64,000 nucleotides of DNA from Eutreptiella sp. 'Long Island Sound 2002' (GCA_964036045.1 OZ038391.1:40041232-40105231), one strand, 5' to 3'; numbered from the stretch's first letter, positions 1 to 11,729 are shown. Program-made: numbers and translations. The notes: a model not told the origin generated them from the sequence alone.

Positions 1-283
1 CATGCGGCACACTGCAATCAAAGATACTGTTCACGCTGCTCTGAACCACGGGCTCAAAAAATCAGCCCCAAGTGGTAGACAGACCAAAGCATCAGGCTCG
101 CGTCTCACTACAGCCAGCCCACAAAAACCTGCACTGTTATGAAAGAGCACAGTCAAAACACTTGCAGAATCAAAAGAACACGACATCCCTCCCTGACCCG
201 CAATCCGAGTGCAACTGCTAGCTCAGCCCCGCTTTTCGTGCGCTGGCTCCTGCACTCCAATAGTAACAAATAACAACAAAAGA
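1..283. other. Left edge, no gene seen
   Basis: I see no supported gene here. The segment lies just downstream, in minus-strand sense, of the last reverse-transcriptase reading frame and could be the 3' non-coding end of that element, but no poly(A) run, terminal repeat or target duplication is visible at the window edge. Confidence 0.4.
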
Positions 284-1078
284 TCACAAGACAGATCCAG
301 AACTCGGCCCAGCGCTTTCAGAATCGCACACAAAGCGCTTGGCTTCTTCAATCCAAACCAGAATATCGGTTTTGGTAAAGAAGGCATCCAGGGCAAACCG
401 CTGACACGCTCTGAAGACCCGACCTTTCCACCATCGAGAGGGGTAACCTCGAATAGTCAGGCCCCAGATGATGGAGCGCACGTTGCAGACAAGGTCGTCT
501 CGTGACCATGCATACCACATCGATTTGCAAATCAGGGCACTCACGAGTGACCTCCACACCACACGTGCATTGGGCGCCTTAGGGTGGACCCATTTATGCC
601 ATTCAGCATTCACTGTGTCACGCACATCGAGGCAGACCCCTTTACGACGCAAACGCAGGACGGAGGGGTGGGACCCATGCGTGATGACAGCTTCACCCCA
701 GACGACGTCGCTCCCATGCGCTTCCCATTTCAAGGGGATTCCATAGACAATTCGAAGGATCACAGAAACAACAAATTTAATATGCTCCAACAGTCTCGCA
801 CCCATATTTGCACAGATCAGGTAAATGTTATCCCTATACCGGCTAAACAGCACGAAGGGGAAGGAGGCTGCACTCAGCTGCTGGGAGTCTGGCCAACACA
901 TGGGGTTCAGAATTTCGCCCCGAACAGCCAGTAAAGGATGAAAAGCCTTCAGAAAATTCGCAACTCTCCCGCGCTGCTTTTTCCTTTGGGCCCGCGGCCC
1001 GCTCCAATTTCCGGCTGTGGGTTGGGTCCCGGCAGCCGGACAGGAGACGATCACCATATAGGTCCCCCGAGCGATCAT
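284..1078 (-). pseudogene. RT C-terminal segment (palm motif C and thumb)
   Basis: This 264-residue frame carries the sequence RYRDN at residues 80-84, preceded by hydrophobic FPFVLFS and followed by IYLIC. That is the context of RT motif C, normally YxDD; here the second catalytic Asp is Asn. A following segment (GIPLKWEAHGSDVVWG) resembles the palm motif D/E region, and the rest, rich in Trp and Arg, fits a thumb. It is in a different frame from the motif A/B segment and separated from it by about 640 bases, so it cannot be translated with it without splicing or repair. The first 40 residues are probably not native. I read it as the 3' part of the same element; a fragment of a second related copy is the alternative. 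Confidence 0.6.
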
Positions 1079-1718
1079 CGAGCGATTTCTGTGGTCCCAT
1101 CGAGTATTGTTTACATATTTAGCAATACGACAATCTCAGTGATATGAATCAGAAGCGTCTGTGTCACAAACCTTTTTGGTTGAAAACACCTTTTTGCCAG
1201 GAGAGCAATTTGTGCGGGCGGCAAAAGCAGGACTGCGCGCGTGCAAGTTGGGGGACCGTGGATGCAATTTGTTCAGCAGTGTGTACTGCAAAGACTGTAC
1301 TCTGTAACTTCTGGTGTGTAAAGTCCAATTTACAGACCTGAGTTCTTACCAGTGAAAATGACCGAAACATCAAGAAAACACGTTTTGTGTGTAACTGGTT
1401 GTGCAATGTCCTTGATTTCAGATCGCTTTAAGTGTTTTTCAATCTTCCGACCACAAGCAACTGACAATTAAGTACATTCCTTGAAGAGGTCGAAATGAAG
1501 TCTTGGCTTTCTTGAACCAAAAAACAAAGGCTGCTTGGCGCGCTTGGAGCGGGGCATGCCCCGCGTCCAAGCGCGCCAAGCGGCTTCACAGGCCTCCTTT
1601 TTGGTTTTTGGTGCCTTTTTGAGCATGTTTCGTCACGAATTGTCTGTTATAAAGATATATCTACAGACTTCAAACATACACTTTACGTGCTATACCCACA
1701 CCTGTACCTAGTGCAACT
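1079..1718. other. Non-coding block splitting the reverse transcriptase
   Basis: No coding frame of the retroelement crosses this block. It contains a long near-perfect hairpin and a partial outer inverted repeat (AACCAAAAAACAAAGG on the left, CCTTTTTGG-type sequence on the right). It could be an inserted foldback element, a spliceable intron or decayed linker. No target duplication is obvious. Confidence 0.45.
1533..1581. repeat. Near-perfect hairpin
   Basis: The left arm GCTTGGCGCGCTTGGA plus GCGGGGC is followed by AT and then by GCCCCGC, one unpaired G and TCCAAGCGCGCCAAGC. The stem is about 23 bp with a single bulge. It sits between the two halves of the reverse transcriptase on the minus strand. 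It could be a foldback element core or a strong RNA hairpin. No T-tract follows that would suggest a simple terminator. Confidence 0.85.
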
Positions 1719-3473
1719 TCACCCTTGCTTGTTCTGGACGTGCTGCAACACAGTGGAAATCCTGCCATTGGCTGCCCCATCCCATGGGGTCGATTTGATC
1801 AACCACACAGTTTCACTGCCCACCTGGACAGATCCAAACATGCTGTCAAGTGGGGCCCACCATTGATAGCACCCCACCTCTCGCAGGCTGTCAATAGTCA
1901 TCGCAAGGCAGGAGGGCGCTGTCATGATCTTACCAGACGGTATCATGCAGGCTGCATTGCGGGGGGCCATGGTAAAATCCGAATTGTCTGAAAAAGTACA
2001 CCGGACCTCAAGAGGCAGGTCAGCCGGTTTCGGGGAATCAACAAAATCTCGGGGTGGCTGACGAATAGCTGAGTGAATGTCCTGTATCGTCTGTGGCACC
2101 TGTCCACCGTGCAAAACTGTCACTTCTCTCCAAATAGCCCAAATCTCAGCTAACTGTGCTGAGATAAAGCCTCCAATAGGGACACCGCGAAGGCCTTGCC
2201 GCAAAATGACCGGGCCCGCAACGAACAATACGTTATCATAGGTATCAAACCTGACGAACCGTGTCACCAGGTCCTGGGTGACATTCAGGAAAGCATTGGA
2301 AGCAGCTGAGCCAATGTGGTCCAGGTGCTTATCGGCCTTCGATACCGCAAAGGTCAGTGAAGTGGAACGACGCTTCTTAGCTAGACTAGCAAGTGCCCAT
2401 TCTAACGATAGCACAACTTGCTCGAGGGGAATCTCCCAGAACATGTCTGCCATATCCTTTTCAACCAAATGGGTGTGTTCCGGGATCGCACCTAACCGAC
2501 AGGCTGCAACCAGCTGATCTCTCACACCAGGCATGCATGCAAAACCAAAACCCTCAGACTGCTCAATCAAGGCATTCACTAGGAGCTGCAGGCAACGTGA
2601 CATCACACGGCTGTAGCTCTGCAGGGGGTGCCCTTTGAAGGACACTATGTCTCGAAACCGGAGCGTCGCTGTGGTCAGCTCATCTGTTTTCCATTTCAAA
2701 ATCGAGAAAATAGACGGCGTGAAGAGCGGGGGTACACTGGGGGTTTGTGGTTGTGTCGTATCGGGGTACAGGTTGGACTCGCACGCATCACCAACAGCGA
2801 CCCCAGTGCCTTCCACCACAGCTATCTCAGGAATATCTAGAAGATCTTCATTCCCCAGTAATTGCAAGAACCACTGCTGCATGTCGGATACCGTGGGCAG
2901 ATGCTTAGGGATTTTCCTAAGGCTTTTGGCGTCATCAATAATCCCCTTGTCAAGGGCCTTATGGAGGATGTGCTGCATAGCAACAATTTTAGCTTCAGTC
3001 ACAGAATGTGCCCAGCCCCAGATAGAGAAACGTGAACCGAAAATGATATTCTTTAGCCATTTAGCATCATCAAGATGACGGCATATACCAAAGTTTCGGT
3101 GCAGCTGTTTGTCCCATTGCCCGGTTCGCAACCGCAGATCCCATATGGTATCGCGTGCAGCAGCTATAGCATCAGCTGTGAGCCAAGTGGCACCCCTGGA
3201 TTCACTCCCAATCGCATTCCAAGTCAATGCAGAGACTTCAGATGTAAAAACTGAGATCTGCTTTTCAACCAGGACCGACTGGGAAGTAAAAGAGCCGGTT
3301 GCAGACTGTAACACCGGCACCTGCAGATCACTCAGGCAGTTAGCGAAATCCTCAAATCTGCTATGGACGAAAGCAGCATCAGGAAAGGTGCGGTTACGTG
3401 CATTGGAACTCATAAATTCAGCAGCCAAAGGTTCAAAAAGACACGCCCACTGCTCGTCACTTCTCAGGACCAA
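1719..3473 (-). pseudogene. Reverse transcriptase fingers/palm segment (motifs A and B)
   Basis: This 584-residue frame remains open upstream to a TGA at 3546-3548. Residues about 339-349 (KDMADMFWEIP) have the Asp and hydrophobic context of RT motif A, and residues about 430-446 (GVPIGGFISAQLAEIW) match motif B with its P-I-G-G and Ser. About 300 upstream residues, rich in Trp and charged residues, would form the N-terminal extension and fingers. After motif B come about 135 residues before the stop with no YxDD-type motif; the motif C equivalent lies in the separate frame at 284-1078. The catalytic Asp of motif A is kept, but the enzyme is incomplete as encoded. Family-level identification is good; clade is uncertain. 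Confidence 0.65.
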
Positions 3474-3653
3474 ATGGCCTGTGGCGTTACGCAGCGCAGG
3501 AAACTCAGCTCGTAGGTGTTGACATTTGCAGGCCTGCTTCTCGACTCAGGCAGCAACAGTTTGTTGCACAGAGACCAAAGTGTCCGGGTCAAAATCTCTG
3601 TCCAAGACCCACGCCCCAAAGGACGAATCAATGGGAGACCATGAGGCGCACTG

Positions 3654-4565
3654 CTAGCTATCATTGACAGCCCCTAGCGCTTGTGAGGTAAGGAAAGGGA
3701 CCGAAGTAGACCCAGAGCCATGGATAGCAGAAGCAACTGACGGCGTGGAAAACGGAATGACAGAGAGTGCATGCACCATCCAGCCAATCAGAGGCTCAGG
3801 CACAGCAAACTTCCGGAAATGCTTTTCACAAAATTCTTTCACCAAGCGCAGTACAGACTCGTCATATGAAGGGACACGGATTACGAACCGTCTCTTCAAG
3901 GATATGTCCCACTCTTTCTTAGCGGAACTTTTAGCAAGCCGGAACAAATGTTCAAAAATTGAGAACTCTACATGTTTGTCTACCTTGACCAAAAACAGCA
4001 GCAGCGAGGCACAGTCCAGCGCACTCGGATGGTCTAACAACCACAGGGCCTTCGCCTTCAATGACTTCCCCTCTGGTGTTTCACACGACTTAGTTACAAT
4101 CTCTTCCCATAGAATTCGGTCAATACCACCAAAAGGGGTAACCGCATTCACAGTCGGGGCATGCACACGTGCCCAGAACCTCTCTCGTTCACCAGCGCGT
4201 TCCGGGATCACCCTCTCAATGGCTAGCATAGTTGAGGTGTGCGGGCCTACCCTGGCAAAGATGCGCCCAATCGTTGGTCTTGCCCTGAGTTTCACCCTGG
4301 CAGGGGTGTTTCTACCTGATTTATGTGCATAGTGGTTACGAATCGACTTTCCTTTCTGTATATGCTCTTTAAAATGTTCAATGGGTGGCCTGATGCCATT
4401 AATTGCGCCCACCTGACCAATGTAGGTCAGATGGGGGCCACAAACAGCATAGATGAGACAGTCAGCAACCGTCAGATCGTGGTCAGACGGCAACGAGGCC
4501 AAACGTGCAATTCTGCGCAACTTACGATCAGGTGAGCTAGAGAGTAGAATGTTTGCTTCTCTCAA
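3654..4565 (-). pseudogene. GIY-YIG endonuclease segment
   Basis: Residues 37-50 give LIY, ten residues, then YIG, the defining pattern of the GIY-YIG nuclease fold, with Gly at residue 43 and 50. An Arg at 59 followed by EHFKEH (63-68), a Glu-rich helix around 117-128 (AIERVIPERAGERERF) and Asn at 140 fit the conserved Arg, His, Glu and Asn of the family. About 160 further residues lead toward the reverse transcriptase. It shares the frame of the RT segment, separated by TAG (3654-3656) and TGA (3546-3548). In retroelements this domain nicks target DNA for priming. Position before the RT is the permuted arrangement. Confidence 0.65.
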
Positions 4566-4568
4566 CGA

Positions 4569-4889
4569 CTACGCAACCTCTGCCCATGGTACATGGTGAC
4601 GGTTAAGCAGCTCAGCTCGATGTTGGGCCAGCCGATCCCACTTTTCCCGCAACGCTGTGTACTCTGCACTCCGGTTCACCGTTGGATCGTGTTGCTCGCC
4701 TAGTGGGCGTGGCTGGGAGGGTGACGCCCAGGAGCCTCTAGCTCTATGTGTCAGGGAAGAAAGGGCTGAACCTATCTGGTCCCAGTCCAACCCCAAACCT
4801 ACAGGCTTACTACCAGACTCAAGTAGAAAGAATTCCCATATGCCTTCATCCCATACCCACGCCTCTTTCGTGCGTCCAAAGCGGCGCAT
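4569..4889 (-). pseudogene. Retroelement N-terminal segment, 106 residues
   Basis: This segment is in the same frame as the endonuclease segment and is bounded by TGA upstream and TAG downstream. It is Trp-, Arg- and Glu-rich with several WD and RE pairs, but no recognised domain. Frame continuity with its neighbours is the main reason to regard it as part of one original reading frame. Confidence 0.45.
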
Positions 4890-4892
4890 CTT

Positions 4893-5159
4893 TCACCGGG
4901 GCATAGAGCAAAAACATTCCGCGCGGGCGAATTGACCCCACTTGGCAATCCATCGACTCCACCCGGGGGACACTGTTCTTTTGAGTGCTACCACCAAGCG
5001 TAGTGGAGCCTCAGAAAACAGAAATTCATCCAGGACCTGGAGGTCCAGCTCAGAGGGATTCCACAGATCTGACCTAAAAAACAATGAGGGAGGATTCGCT
5101 GATCTTCCTACCCAATCAAGAAGGGTGGCTTGTAAGTCATGTGCTTGCGCACCTAACAT
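4893..5159 (-). pseudogene. Retroelement N-terminal segment, 88 residues
   Basis: It is in the same minus-strand frame as its neighbours and ends at TGA 4893-4895. The translation runs back without a stop to the TAG at 5205-5207. It is moderately hydrophobic with a basic C-terminal end, and no domain is recognised. Confidence 0.4.
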
Positions 5160-5204
5160 AACATCGGCATCAGCGACTGAACTAAAACTAGTAGTAAAGG
5201 AAGC

Positions 5205-5888
5205 CTACGGCGACGAGATAATGGAAAACCGGACATTGAAGTGGGATAAGAAAAGGTCTTCCGACCCCCCATTAAACCTCAGTGTCCTCGGGTCATCATG
5301 TATCTCACCAGGGACAATCCCACACATGTCTAAGTATTTATATAGTGTACCACACTGCACTTCGCTTGGTGGATCCAAGAGCATACGCATAGTTGATCTA
5401 CCTTGCAGATTTAGGTACGACCGCCACACCTGTTGCACCATCCTATCTTTCAGCACTGTCAGCCACACTTTCGTAGTGAAGTTTGGGTCACTGAGTTTCG
5501 TCCCGACCCACCTTTCAGCATTAGGTAGCACCTCAGGGTGTTGACCGGCTTCAAGAAAGGAATTCTGGTGACACGCATGGTATTCAGCGGCTTGAGGTAT
5601 CGTATGAACGGGGGAACTCATCGCATCATCGCGTGCGTTAAAACAAGAACTATCATCACTATCACAGTCTACCGGGCACAGGTCAGGCATTGCGTCCTCA
5701 CTTGTACAAACTTGCAAGGGTCCCACGGCGCATGAGCGGGTGTGTGGCCAACAAGGATCAGAGGAGTCCCCTAAAATTGGGTGCATCTCCCAAGACTCGA
5801 TAGCATTGTCTACATTACCATCTCTAGAAAAAGAAGAACAGGAATTCTCAGAAGACACAGAGGTAGAAAAGGACAAAGAGGAGGACAA
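5205..5888 (-). pseudogene. Retroelement leader segment, Ser/Asp/Cys-rich
   Basis: This 227-residue frame begins the frame-continuous series that ends with the reverse transcriptase. Its first half is Ser-, Asp- and Cys-rich and likely disordered. The second half has Trp-containing stretches (KVWLTVLKDRMVQQVW) of helical character. The frame is open upstream to a TAG at 5949-5951, and the first Met inside is near residue 35, so the true start is unclear. It stops at TAG 5205-5207. No known domain is recognised. Confidence 0.45.
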
Positions 5889-5951
5889 GTGGGTGATATC
5901 CCTTTTATGTGACTGCCTGCTGGCCAGGGGATTGCCGCAGCATGTTCTCTA

Positions 5952-8900
5952 GCTCTGTGATCAACAGTGTGTCCTCCTGTATGATACTTAGCTGCAGGTC
6001 CACAATAGACCGAACTTCCGAAAAAGACAAATAGATAGGCAACGTATTCGATTGCATTCAACCATCCTGGACCTCATCATTGAACGGTTACCTTATCAAA
6101 GGCTCTAACATTGGAACCCTGCAATTGTCATGACTCTACCATTGTTTACTCGCCTCATTAAGGCCCATTTCAATCACCCACAATAAGGGCACCCTCCTCA
6201 CTTCGGCGGCTTGAGTGTGAAACAACATGACAATACCGAGCCTTCCTTGCGTCGCATGGATGGCACATGCACAATACATACATACACCCATACACAAACA
6301 TAGAATTCTATTAATGAGGCTCGATGACTCCCCACGATGAACATGCAGGGGAAGAAGAAGGCAAGTCACAACACGGGTGTGAACCAAGCCCCAAAAACAC
6401 AAATTGCCATTGTTGTGCACCGTTGGCGGGCCTCCCTGTTTACAGCCGAAGACTCATAGGGTGTTGAAGCGCACCATAGAAGAGGAACAGGTCACCGGAA
6501 AGGTGGCACGTAGAAGGCAAGGAGAGTGTGCACCGCCTTTGTTGTGAATGATGACGTTTTGATTTCTTTCTTGGACTATCCTTCGTAGCAGAGGGACCAT
6601 CTCCAGAGACGTGTTGTGCCGACACTGAGCCTTCCACACACGGTTATGCTGCACTTTTGTGTAAATGTTTTTGCCCGGGGTATGCTTCCCTGATAGGACT
6701 CAACTTTGATGCATTTGCATGATTGCCCAGCAATACCAAAGCCCTCAAATCTTCCTTCGTTGTCTTGTCCAAAATGATTCGCCTTTGCTTTCCTCCATCC
6801 ACCCTCCTTTGTTCCCTGCAGTCGTTCAGCGATGAGGCAGATCGGTACGAAAAAGTGGATTGCAACTTCCATTGAGAAAGGACAAGATTTTGGAGACAAT
6901 GCAGGATTGTTGAAGCATGAAATTGACCACTCAGGGCGAAGGAATATAACCGGGCATGAGGCAAGGAAAAGGCATCTTTGAAGCACATACCGGGGCCCTT
7001 GTTACTCGTGTAAAAGCAATTTTTTCTCAAAGATATCAAGCAATCCCACGAAAATGGCCAAATTTGATGTAAGTTACATGGCTAGGCTTGAGCACGGGGG
7101 CGCTACGCACCTCCTCCCCAAGCCTAGCATATCATTTCATCATTTGGTCAATGGCAAAAAGGAATGCAAATGGATGGTAAGGAGGCCTTGAGTGGGGCGC
7201 CGCATGAATTCCTGTGCCCCACTCGTGCATGCCCCATGGTGTGCATGAATGGGCCCCCGAGGGGACCAGATAGTGTTGCCACCAATTGCTGCCTCATGTC
7301 CAAAGTGGCGCTGTCAATGCCCATGTCAGCTAAGCGAGATGGGCTCATGTGCAGCACCCTGTGCATGTGTGGTACCCACTAGTTTTTGGGTTATCCTTTC
7401 AGTCAACTCATGCATCACATGATGCAGATTTTCGATGGCCCCAACCTTGTGACCATGAACTATTTTTAGAAAACGCTTTTTGCCAATGTTATTAAACCAT
7501 TTCCATGCAAGAAAACAAGGCTAGAGGTGGCAACATTTGTGTTTTTGACGGTGTGCAGACTCCAAAAGAGCGTGAAAGCTTCCTGTTTCATTGTAAACCT
7601 CCCCGTATATAACAGGTGTTCGGAAATAACCATAACAAGCCAATTGAATGAATACCGGAAAATTTCATACCATTCATGTACAAGGTTACGGTTAGGACCA
7701 TGTTGACGGGACATCACATAAAAGCGGACAGTCACAAACAAGTCAATCAACACGAGCACACAGGCAAAAGATCCACAGTGGCAAAAAAAGACAGAGCCCC
7801 AACAATAGGGATGTCACAAATCCTAAACCAGACATCTTTGGAGCCGATTTCTGGGCATTTTTGGATCGGTTTTTCTGCACACTTGTCTACCTTCATGAGC
7901 CCAAATCTCACATAGAACCACTCCTCCCTCCCTTGCAAAAGGCATAAACGCACAACAAAAGCATGTGGTCCTCACATGACAACGGCGTCCACCACCCACT
8001 CCTTCAATTGTGCCAACAATTGGTCCCGGTGGACGTTCAACCTCAAGAAATCAGCCACCCAGGCTGTCTACGGCGCAGCAACTTGGTTGCACCATTCAGA
8101 ACATCCACCGTAATAGAAGATGTGTCCTTAGGGACCAAAGAGGCATTCAACAAGCGTGCCAATATCTTACCATCCCTTTTCTTGCTCTTTGCCGCTGCGA
8201 ACTTCCTACCATTCTCCTCCGGAAGGTGCTCCAACCGCAGCCTACAATATGTTATGTACCGACATTCCTTGGAAGCCAGGTGTGTGCTCACACAGATCAT
8301 GCACTCCTCCATGAGGGTAATCCTCAATGACATTTAAATTGGCCTCATATTGGCTTCGGTTCCCTATGAACTAAGCCGCAATTGGCACCATACAAGTGTT
8401 TTGATTCCTATCGAACGCCGCGCGCATCCCATCATGTACCGAAAAACAGTCCCTCCAACGCGGTTAGTACCTGAATTGTCACGTGTCACTTTTTCGCGCC
8501 ATGGCTTGATGGAGGTTAGAAGATCATGCACGGCCAACCATATTGTCAATCGGGAGGGACCGCACAAGCTGACAGTTGGGGATCTGAAAAGTTATGGCCC
8601 GGAACTCTTACAAGCACGGACAGTGACCAAGTTGAATCTTTCACTAAATCTACATAGAGGACACAATATACTGTGGTAGCACAAATCACGCGGCACCCAG
8701 AAAGCAAGCAGACGACGGCAATTTAAGATCACAATGAGAACTATTGAAATTCTGATCAGATTACTGAAAAAACGCATCCATAACGTTCAGGAATAAAAAG
8801 ATACACGCGCGACCTTACGCAAGCTGCCGACTTTGGGCAGAATACCGGGTTCATTCGAACACCTAAGTAACTTTTAGTTTGCGAATTTTCATTTCAAACG

Positions 8901-9720
8901 TTTCTTTGAATGTTCTGCCGGTGTGAAATCTTGGATTTACGTAGAACGGAATGTAAGTGAGAATAAAAGATCCAAAAAGTTGAACAGCAAAATTCCTCAG
9001 CGTGCTCACCGGCCACAGCCGTGCTACATCTTGCACTGCGTCAGGTCATCTGTGATCCTCGCAACCTTTTCAAGTTGCGGATTATTACCAGTTGATCCTT
9101 ATTCCGGCTGTAACCCATATGGCGCGCCTTGCGATTTAGTCCATGCTGGTGGTTTTGTTCACGGCTTCGTTGCCGCATCATGTGCGCGGGTCCCATCTAA
9201 TTGATGCGTGCCATTGTTGCTGCTTGCGTGCACCGTCGGGCTTTAACATCGCCCTCTTGTTGTGTCCTCCGTTTGGTCTGCACCTTTTTTTCTTGCGGTA
9301 CCGAAATGCATGATCTTGTGCACTCTCCCACTTCCGATATGTGCTTCCTTCCACGAATGCTCAGACTTCTTCCACCATTTGTCAGGCTGGCCGTCCATAT
9401 CAAGCCCATCGAGCCTTTTAAACAACACTACCTTTGAGACACTGAAACCAGAGGCAATGACCGCTCCTTTGTGAGGTAGCTTGCAGTTGTTCGACACCGC
9501 ACTTTGCCATCTGAGGCAAGGCATCTGCATCAAACTTTCTCCCCTTACCTCTCGGTAAAGGTTGGGTGTGGATGTGATCATCCGAAAGAAAGTCAGAGTC
9601 ATCATCCAAATACTGCATGTATCTTTGGCTACCTGCCTCATTAATTCCAACTCTCCCGCGTGGATTAGCGGGTAAAAATAATTACTGCTTGAAATAAGGG
9701 TATTGGGTAACTAATTTTCT
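5952..9720. other. Gene-poor stretch with short coding-like pieces on the minus strand
   Basis: No gene can be supported. Several minus-strand frames look more protein-like than their complements, notably 6440-7039 (two parts in one frame split by a stop, with a basic KKSKRHHSQQR stretch), 8043-8333 (96 residues, Lys/Arg-rich) and 9243-9650 (acidic DDDSDFLSDD start followed, in another frame, by a Lys- and Trp-rich tail). I read them as remains of element proteins broken by shifts and stops. I do not recognise a family. Confidence 0.3.
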
Positions 9721-9722
9721 CA

Positions 9723-10060
9723 AATTTCGTGGCACTAGAAGAACAAGTAGTACAACAACGAACGCAACCACCAGCACCGCAACCCGCAAATCAACAGCAA
9801 GGCAACAACCAAGGAGAACAACACACACAGCATCTCCAACAACTAGCCTTACTGCGACGACAATTGCAACGACGAGTAGAATACCTATGGCCACAACAAC
9901 AACTACTACGACAACAATTTGTAGCACTACCCCCACCACAACAACAAAAGCTGGAACCCCTAACTCCTCAACTCGCACAACAACAGCCAACCATTCAACC
10001 CACTCAACCTCCACTCACTCAACCTCCACCCACTCAACCTCCACCCACATCTTCCAGCCC
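9723..10060. repeat. CAA-rich low-complexity tract and 15-bp Pro/Thr-type repeats
   Basis: The plus strand is a degenerate run of CAA, CAG and ACA triplets that would read as a Gln-rich protein, followed by about three copies of a 15-bp unit built on ACTCAACCTCCACCC. A plus-strand frame (9729-10082) covers it but has no other sign of being a gene. Confidence 0.6.
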
Positions 10061-10615
10061 ACCTAGGCACTTCTTTCGATGATACTTTTGATGGGATAAT
10101 GTCCGCGAGACATTTATGAAGTGTATGGCCCATAGGCTGGTTCACCCCCCCCTCCGAGTGTCAATTTTTCCGAGTTATGCCTTCTATTCGCTTCGTGCTC
10201 CTAGTTGTGTACAATTGTGCCCTGCCTTGCATGCATGCAATGCTCACATAGTGAAGTTCGTCCCGAGTGTTAGGTGACTTCACTTCATGGGGATGTTTGG
10301 TGTCAATTTGCATGTCATTTTCCTCCTGAAGCCTCGCCAAATCCTCTCCAAAACTCCCCTTGGACATCGTGCAAATCTTCTCCAAATCCCATTCAAACCT
10401 TCTTTTTTCGTGCTAGAAATTGACCCCAAATCCTGCTAGAAATCCCCCAAATCCTTTGCAAACCATCCCTCAAATCCTCTTTCTATACCCAATTTACATC
10501 CCGCAAATCATTCTTTTGATAGTCTCTAACGCATTGCCAATTCCTCCTTTTCCTTCTTGCGGCCCATTTTTGTCCCCGTACAGTGTTTCCCCATACTATT
10601 ACATAATCGTTCAGT

Positions 10616-10695
10616 GTTAACGATTATCGTCCTGAAATCACGGCCCTGTAGGAGCGAAGCGAACGGGCCGTGATTTGAGGACGATAATCGTTAAC
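10616..10695. repeat. 31-bp inverted repeat built from the GTTAACGATTATCGTCC terminus
   Basis: The left arm GTTAACGATTATCGTCCTGA continues AATCACGGCCC. After an 18-base loop its reverse complement follows with one mismatch in the TGA/TTG region. The same outer sequence recurs near 11.6-11.7 kb as direct and inverted copies, so this looks like two abutting element ends of one family. Confidence 0.8.
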
Positions 10696-11685
10696 TCCAT
10701 ATCAGCGCCACATGCCCCATCCCTCCTCAAGCACGTGCAAGGCAAAGCAAAGTGAGTGAACGCTTGAAAACCACATTGGGCATGAAAAAAAAACCCGTAT
10801 GGGAAAAAAAAGTCCCACAATACAACAACATGCAACAATACACATGTCAATTTTTACAGATAGATATATAGAAAGATTGATGGGCATACCACTGTGCCTC
10901 GAGACAACAAGGGCCCACCCCATCCTCTGGCTTCAAAACAGAGCCGTGGAAGCATTTTTCATGAAAAGGGGCATTGCAAGCATGGCAAGAAATCCGCTTA
11001 CCACCACGCAAAGGCCGTTAAACAAAAATTTCCCTAGAACACTTGTAGCAGACTTTCTCGCGAGGAATGTTCCGAGGAGGAAGGCGCGGTCGCCGCATTT
11101 TTCCAAACGGCTGAGGAGCATTGCACAAGTCCTAATTCACAGGGCAATCTGCTGGTGTTGCGGGAGCTGCCCAAGTGGCTGCACAATAGCTTTCCCTAGC
11201 CTCCTCAAGGGACCTTTTGAGAAAAAGCTGTGTCAATGGGCGCTCCTCATAATCCCACTCCGAGTCCGAGGAAACAACCACAGGGTCATTAGCAAGGACA
11301 TCCACAGACTCAGCCACATACAAAGCCACACGAAGCAACACTACCCTCAGCCAGAATGTCTTCGGAAACATTGCTGCCCTTACTTAGGGATTCCTGTGCC
11401 TCAAGCAAAATGTCCTCAGAGACAACTGTGTCCTTCCCTAAGTTATTTTGTGATTTATTCCTCTTGTCATGACGATGTCATTGACAGCCGTGGTTATTTC
11501 CGGTTACGACAACAGTGTTTTCGGTTAAAAAATGAAAATTCTTCCCAATAGGCTCATTGGAACCGGCTCGAAAAGCCAGTTTTATTGATTGGTCACCCGG
11601 GTGAATTGGCAGTTGGCCCAGATTTCAGGACGATAATCGTTAACTCCCGCTCGGTCCCTCCAGATTTCAGGACGATAATCGTTAA
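10616..11685. mobile_element. Putative small element bounded by GTTAACGATTATCGTCC termini
   Basis: A left-type terminus lies at 10616 and right-type termini at about 11619-11645 and 11660-11685, enclosing 1.0-1.07 kb. Inside are a 250-codon plus frame (10799-11551) with no recognised domain and a minus frame (11132-11371) with an acidic SSDSEWDYEERP stretch that looks more protein-like. No transposase is recognised, so a non-autonomous element or decayed copy is likely. Boundaries are uncertain because three termini of the same kind cluster at the right. Confidence 0.4.
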
Positions 11686-11729
11686 CTCCCCCGCGAGACG
11701 GAGTTAACGATTATCGTCCTGAAATCTGG
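11619..11729. repeat. Cluster of two direct and one inverted terminus copies
   Basis: The 28-base sequence CAGATTTCAGGACGATAATC plus GTTAACTC occurs at about 11619 and 11660 in the same orientation and at 11700-11729 inverted. The second and third copies form a perfect hairpin with a short loop. Confidence 0.85.

Larger units (their letters stand above)
284..5888 (-). mobile_element. GIY-YIG plus reverse transcriptase retroelement (permuted Penelope-like order), degraded
   Basis: Read on the minus strand, successive reading frames give a Ser/Asp/Cys-rich leader, two short segments, a GIY-YIG endonuclease segment, a reverse-transcriptase (RT) fingers/palm segment with motifs A and B, and, after a 0.64-kb non-coding block, a palm/thumb segment with motif C. 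Canonical Penelope-like elements carry GIY-YIG after the RT; a clade with the endonuclease first (Naiad/Chlamys) has been described in protists, green algae and invertebrates. This order matches the permuted class, but assignment is inference because I cannot build a tree. All segments upstream of motif C share one frame, broken only by TAG and TGA codons. The copy is probably dead unless these stops are tolerated. No long terminal repeats were seen. Confidence 0.7.

Noticed and set aside
9682-10014. Val-rich minus-strand membrane protein
   Set aside because: It is the complement of the CAA-rich repeat, which reads as Val/Leu by composition.
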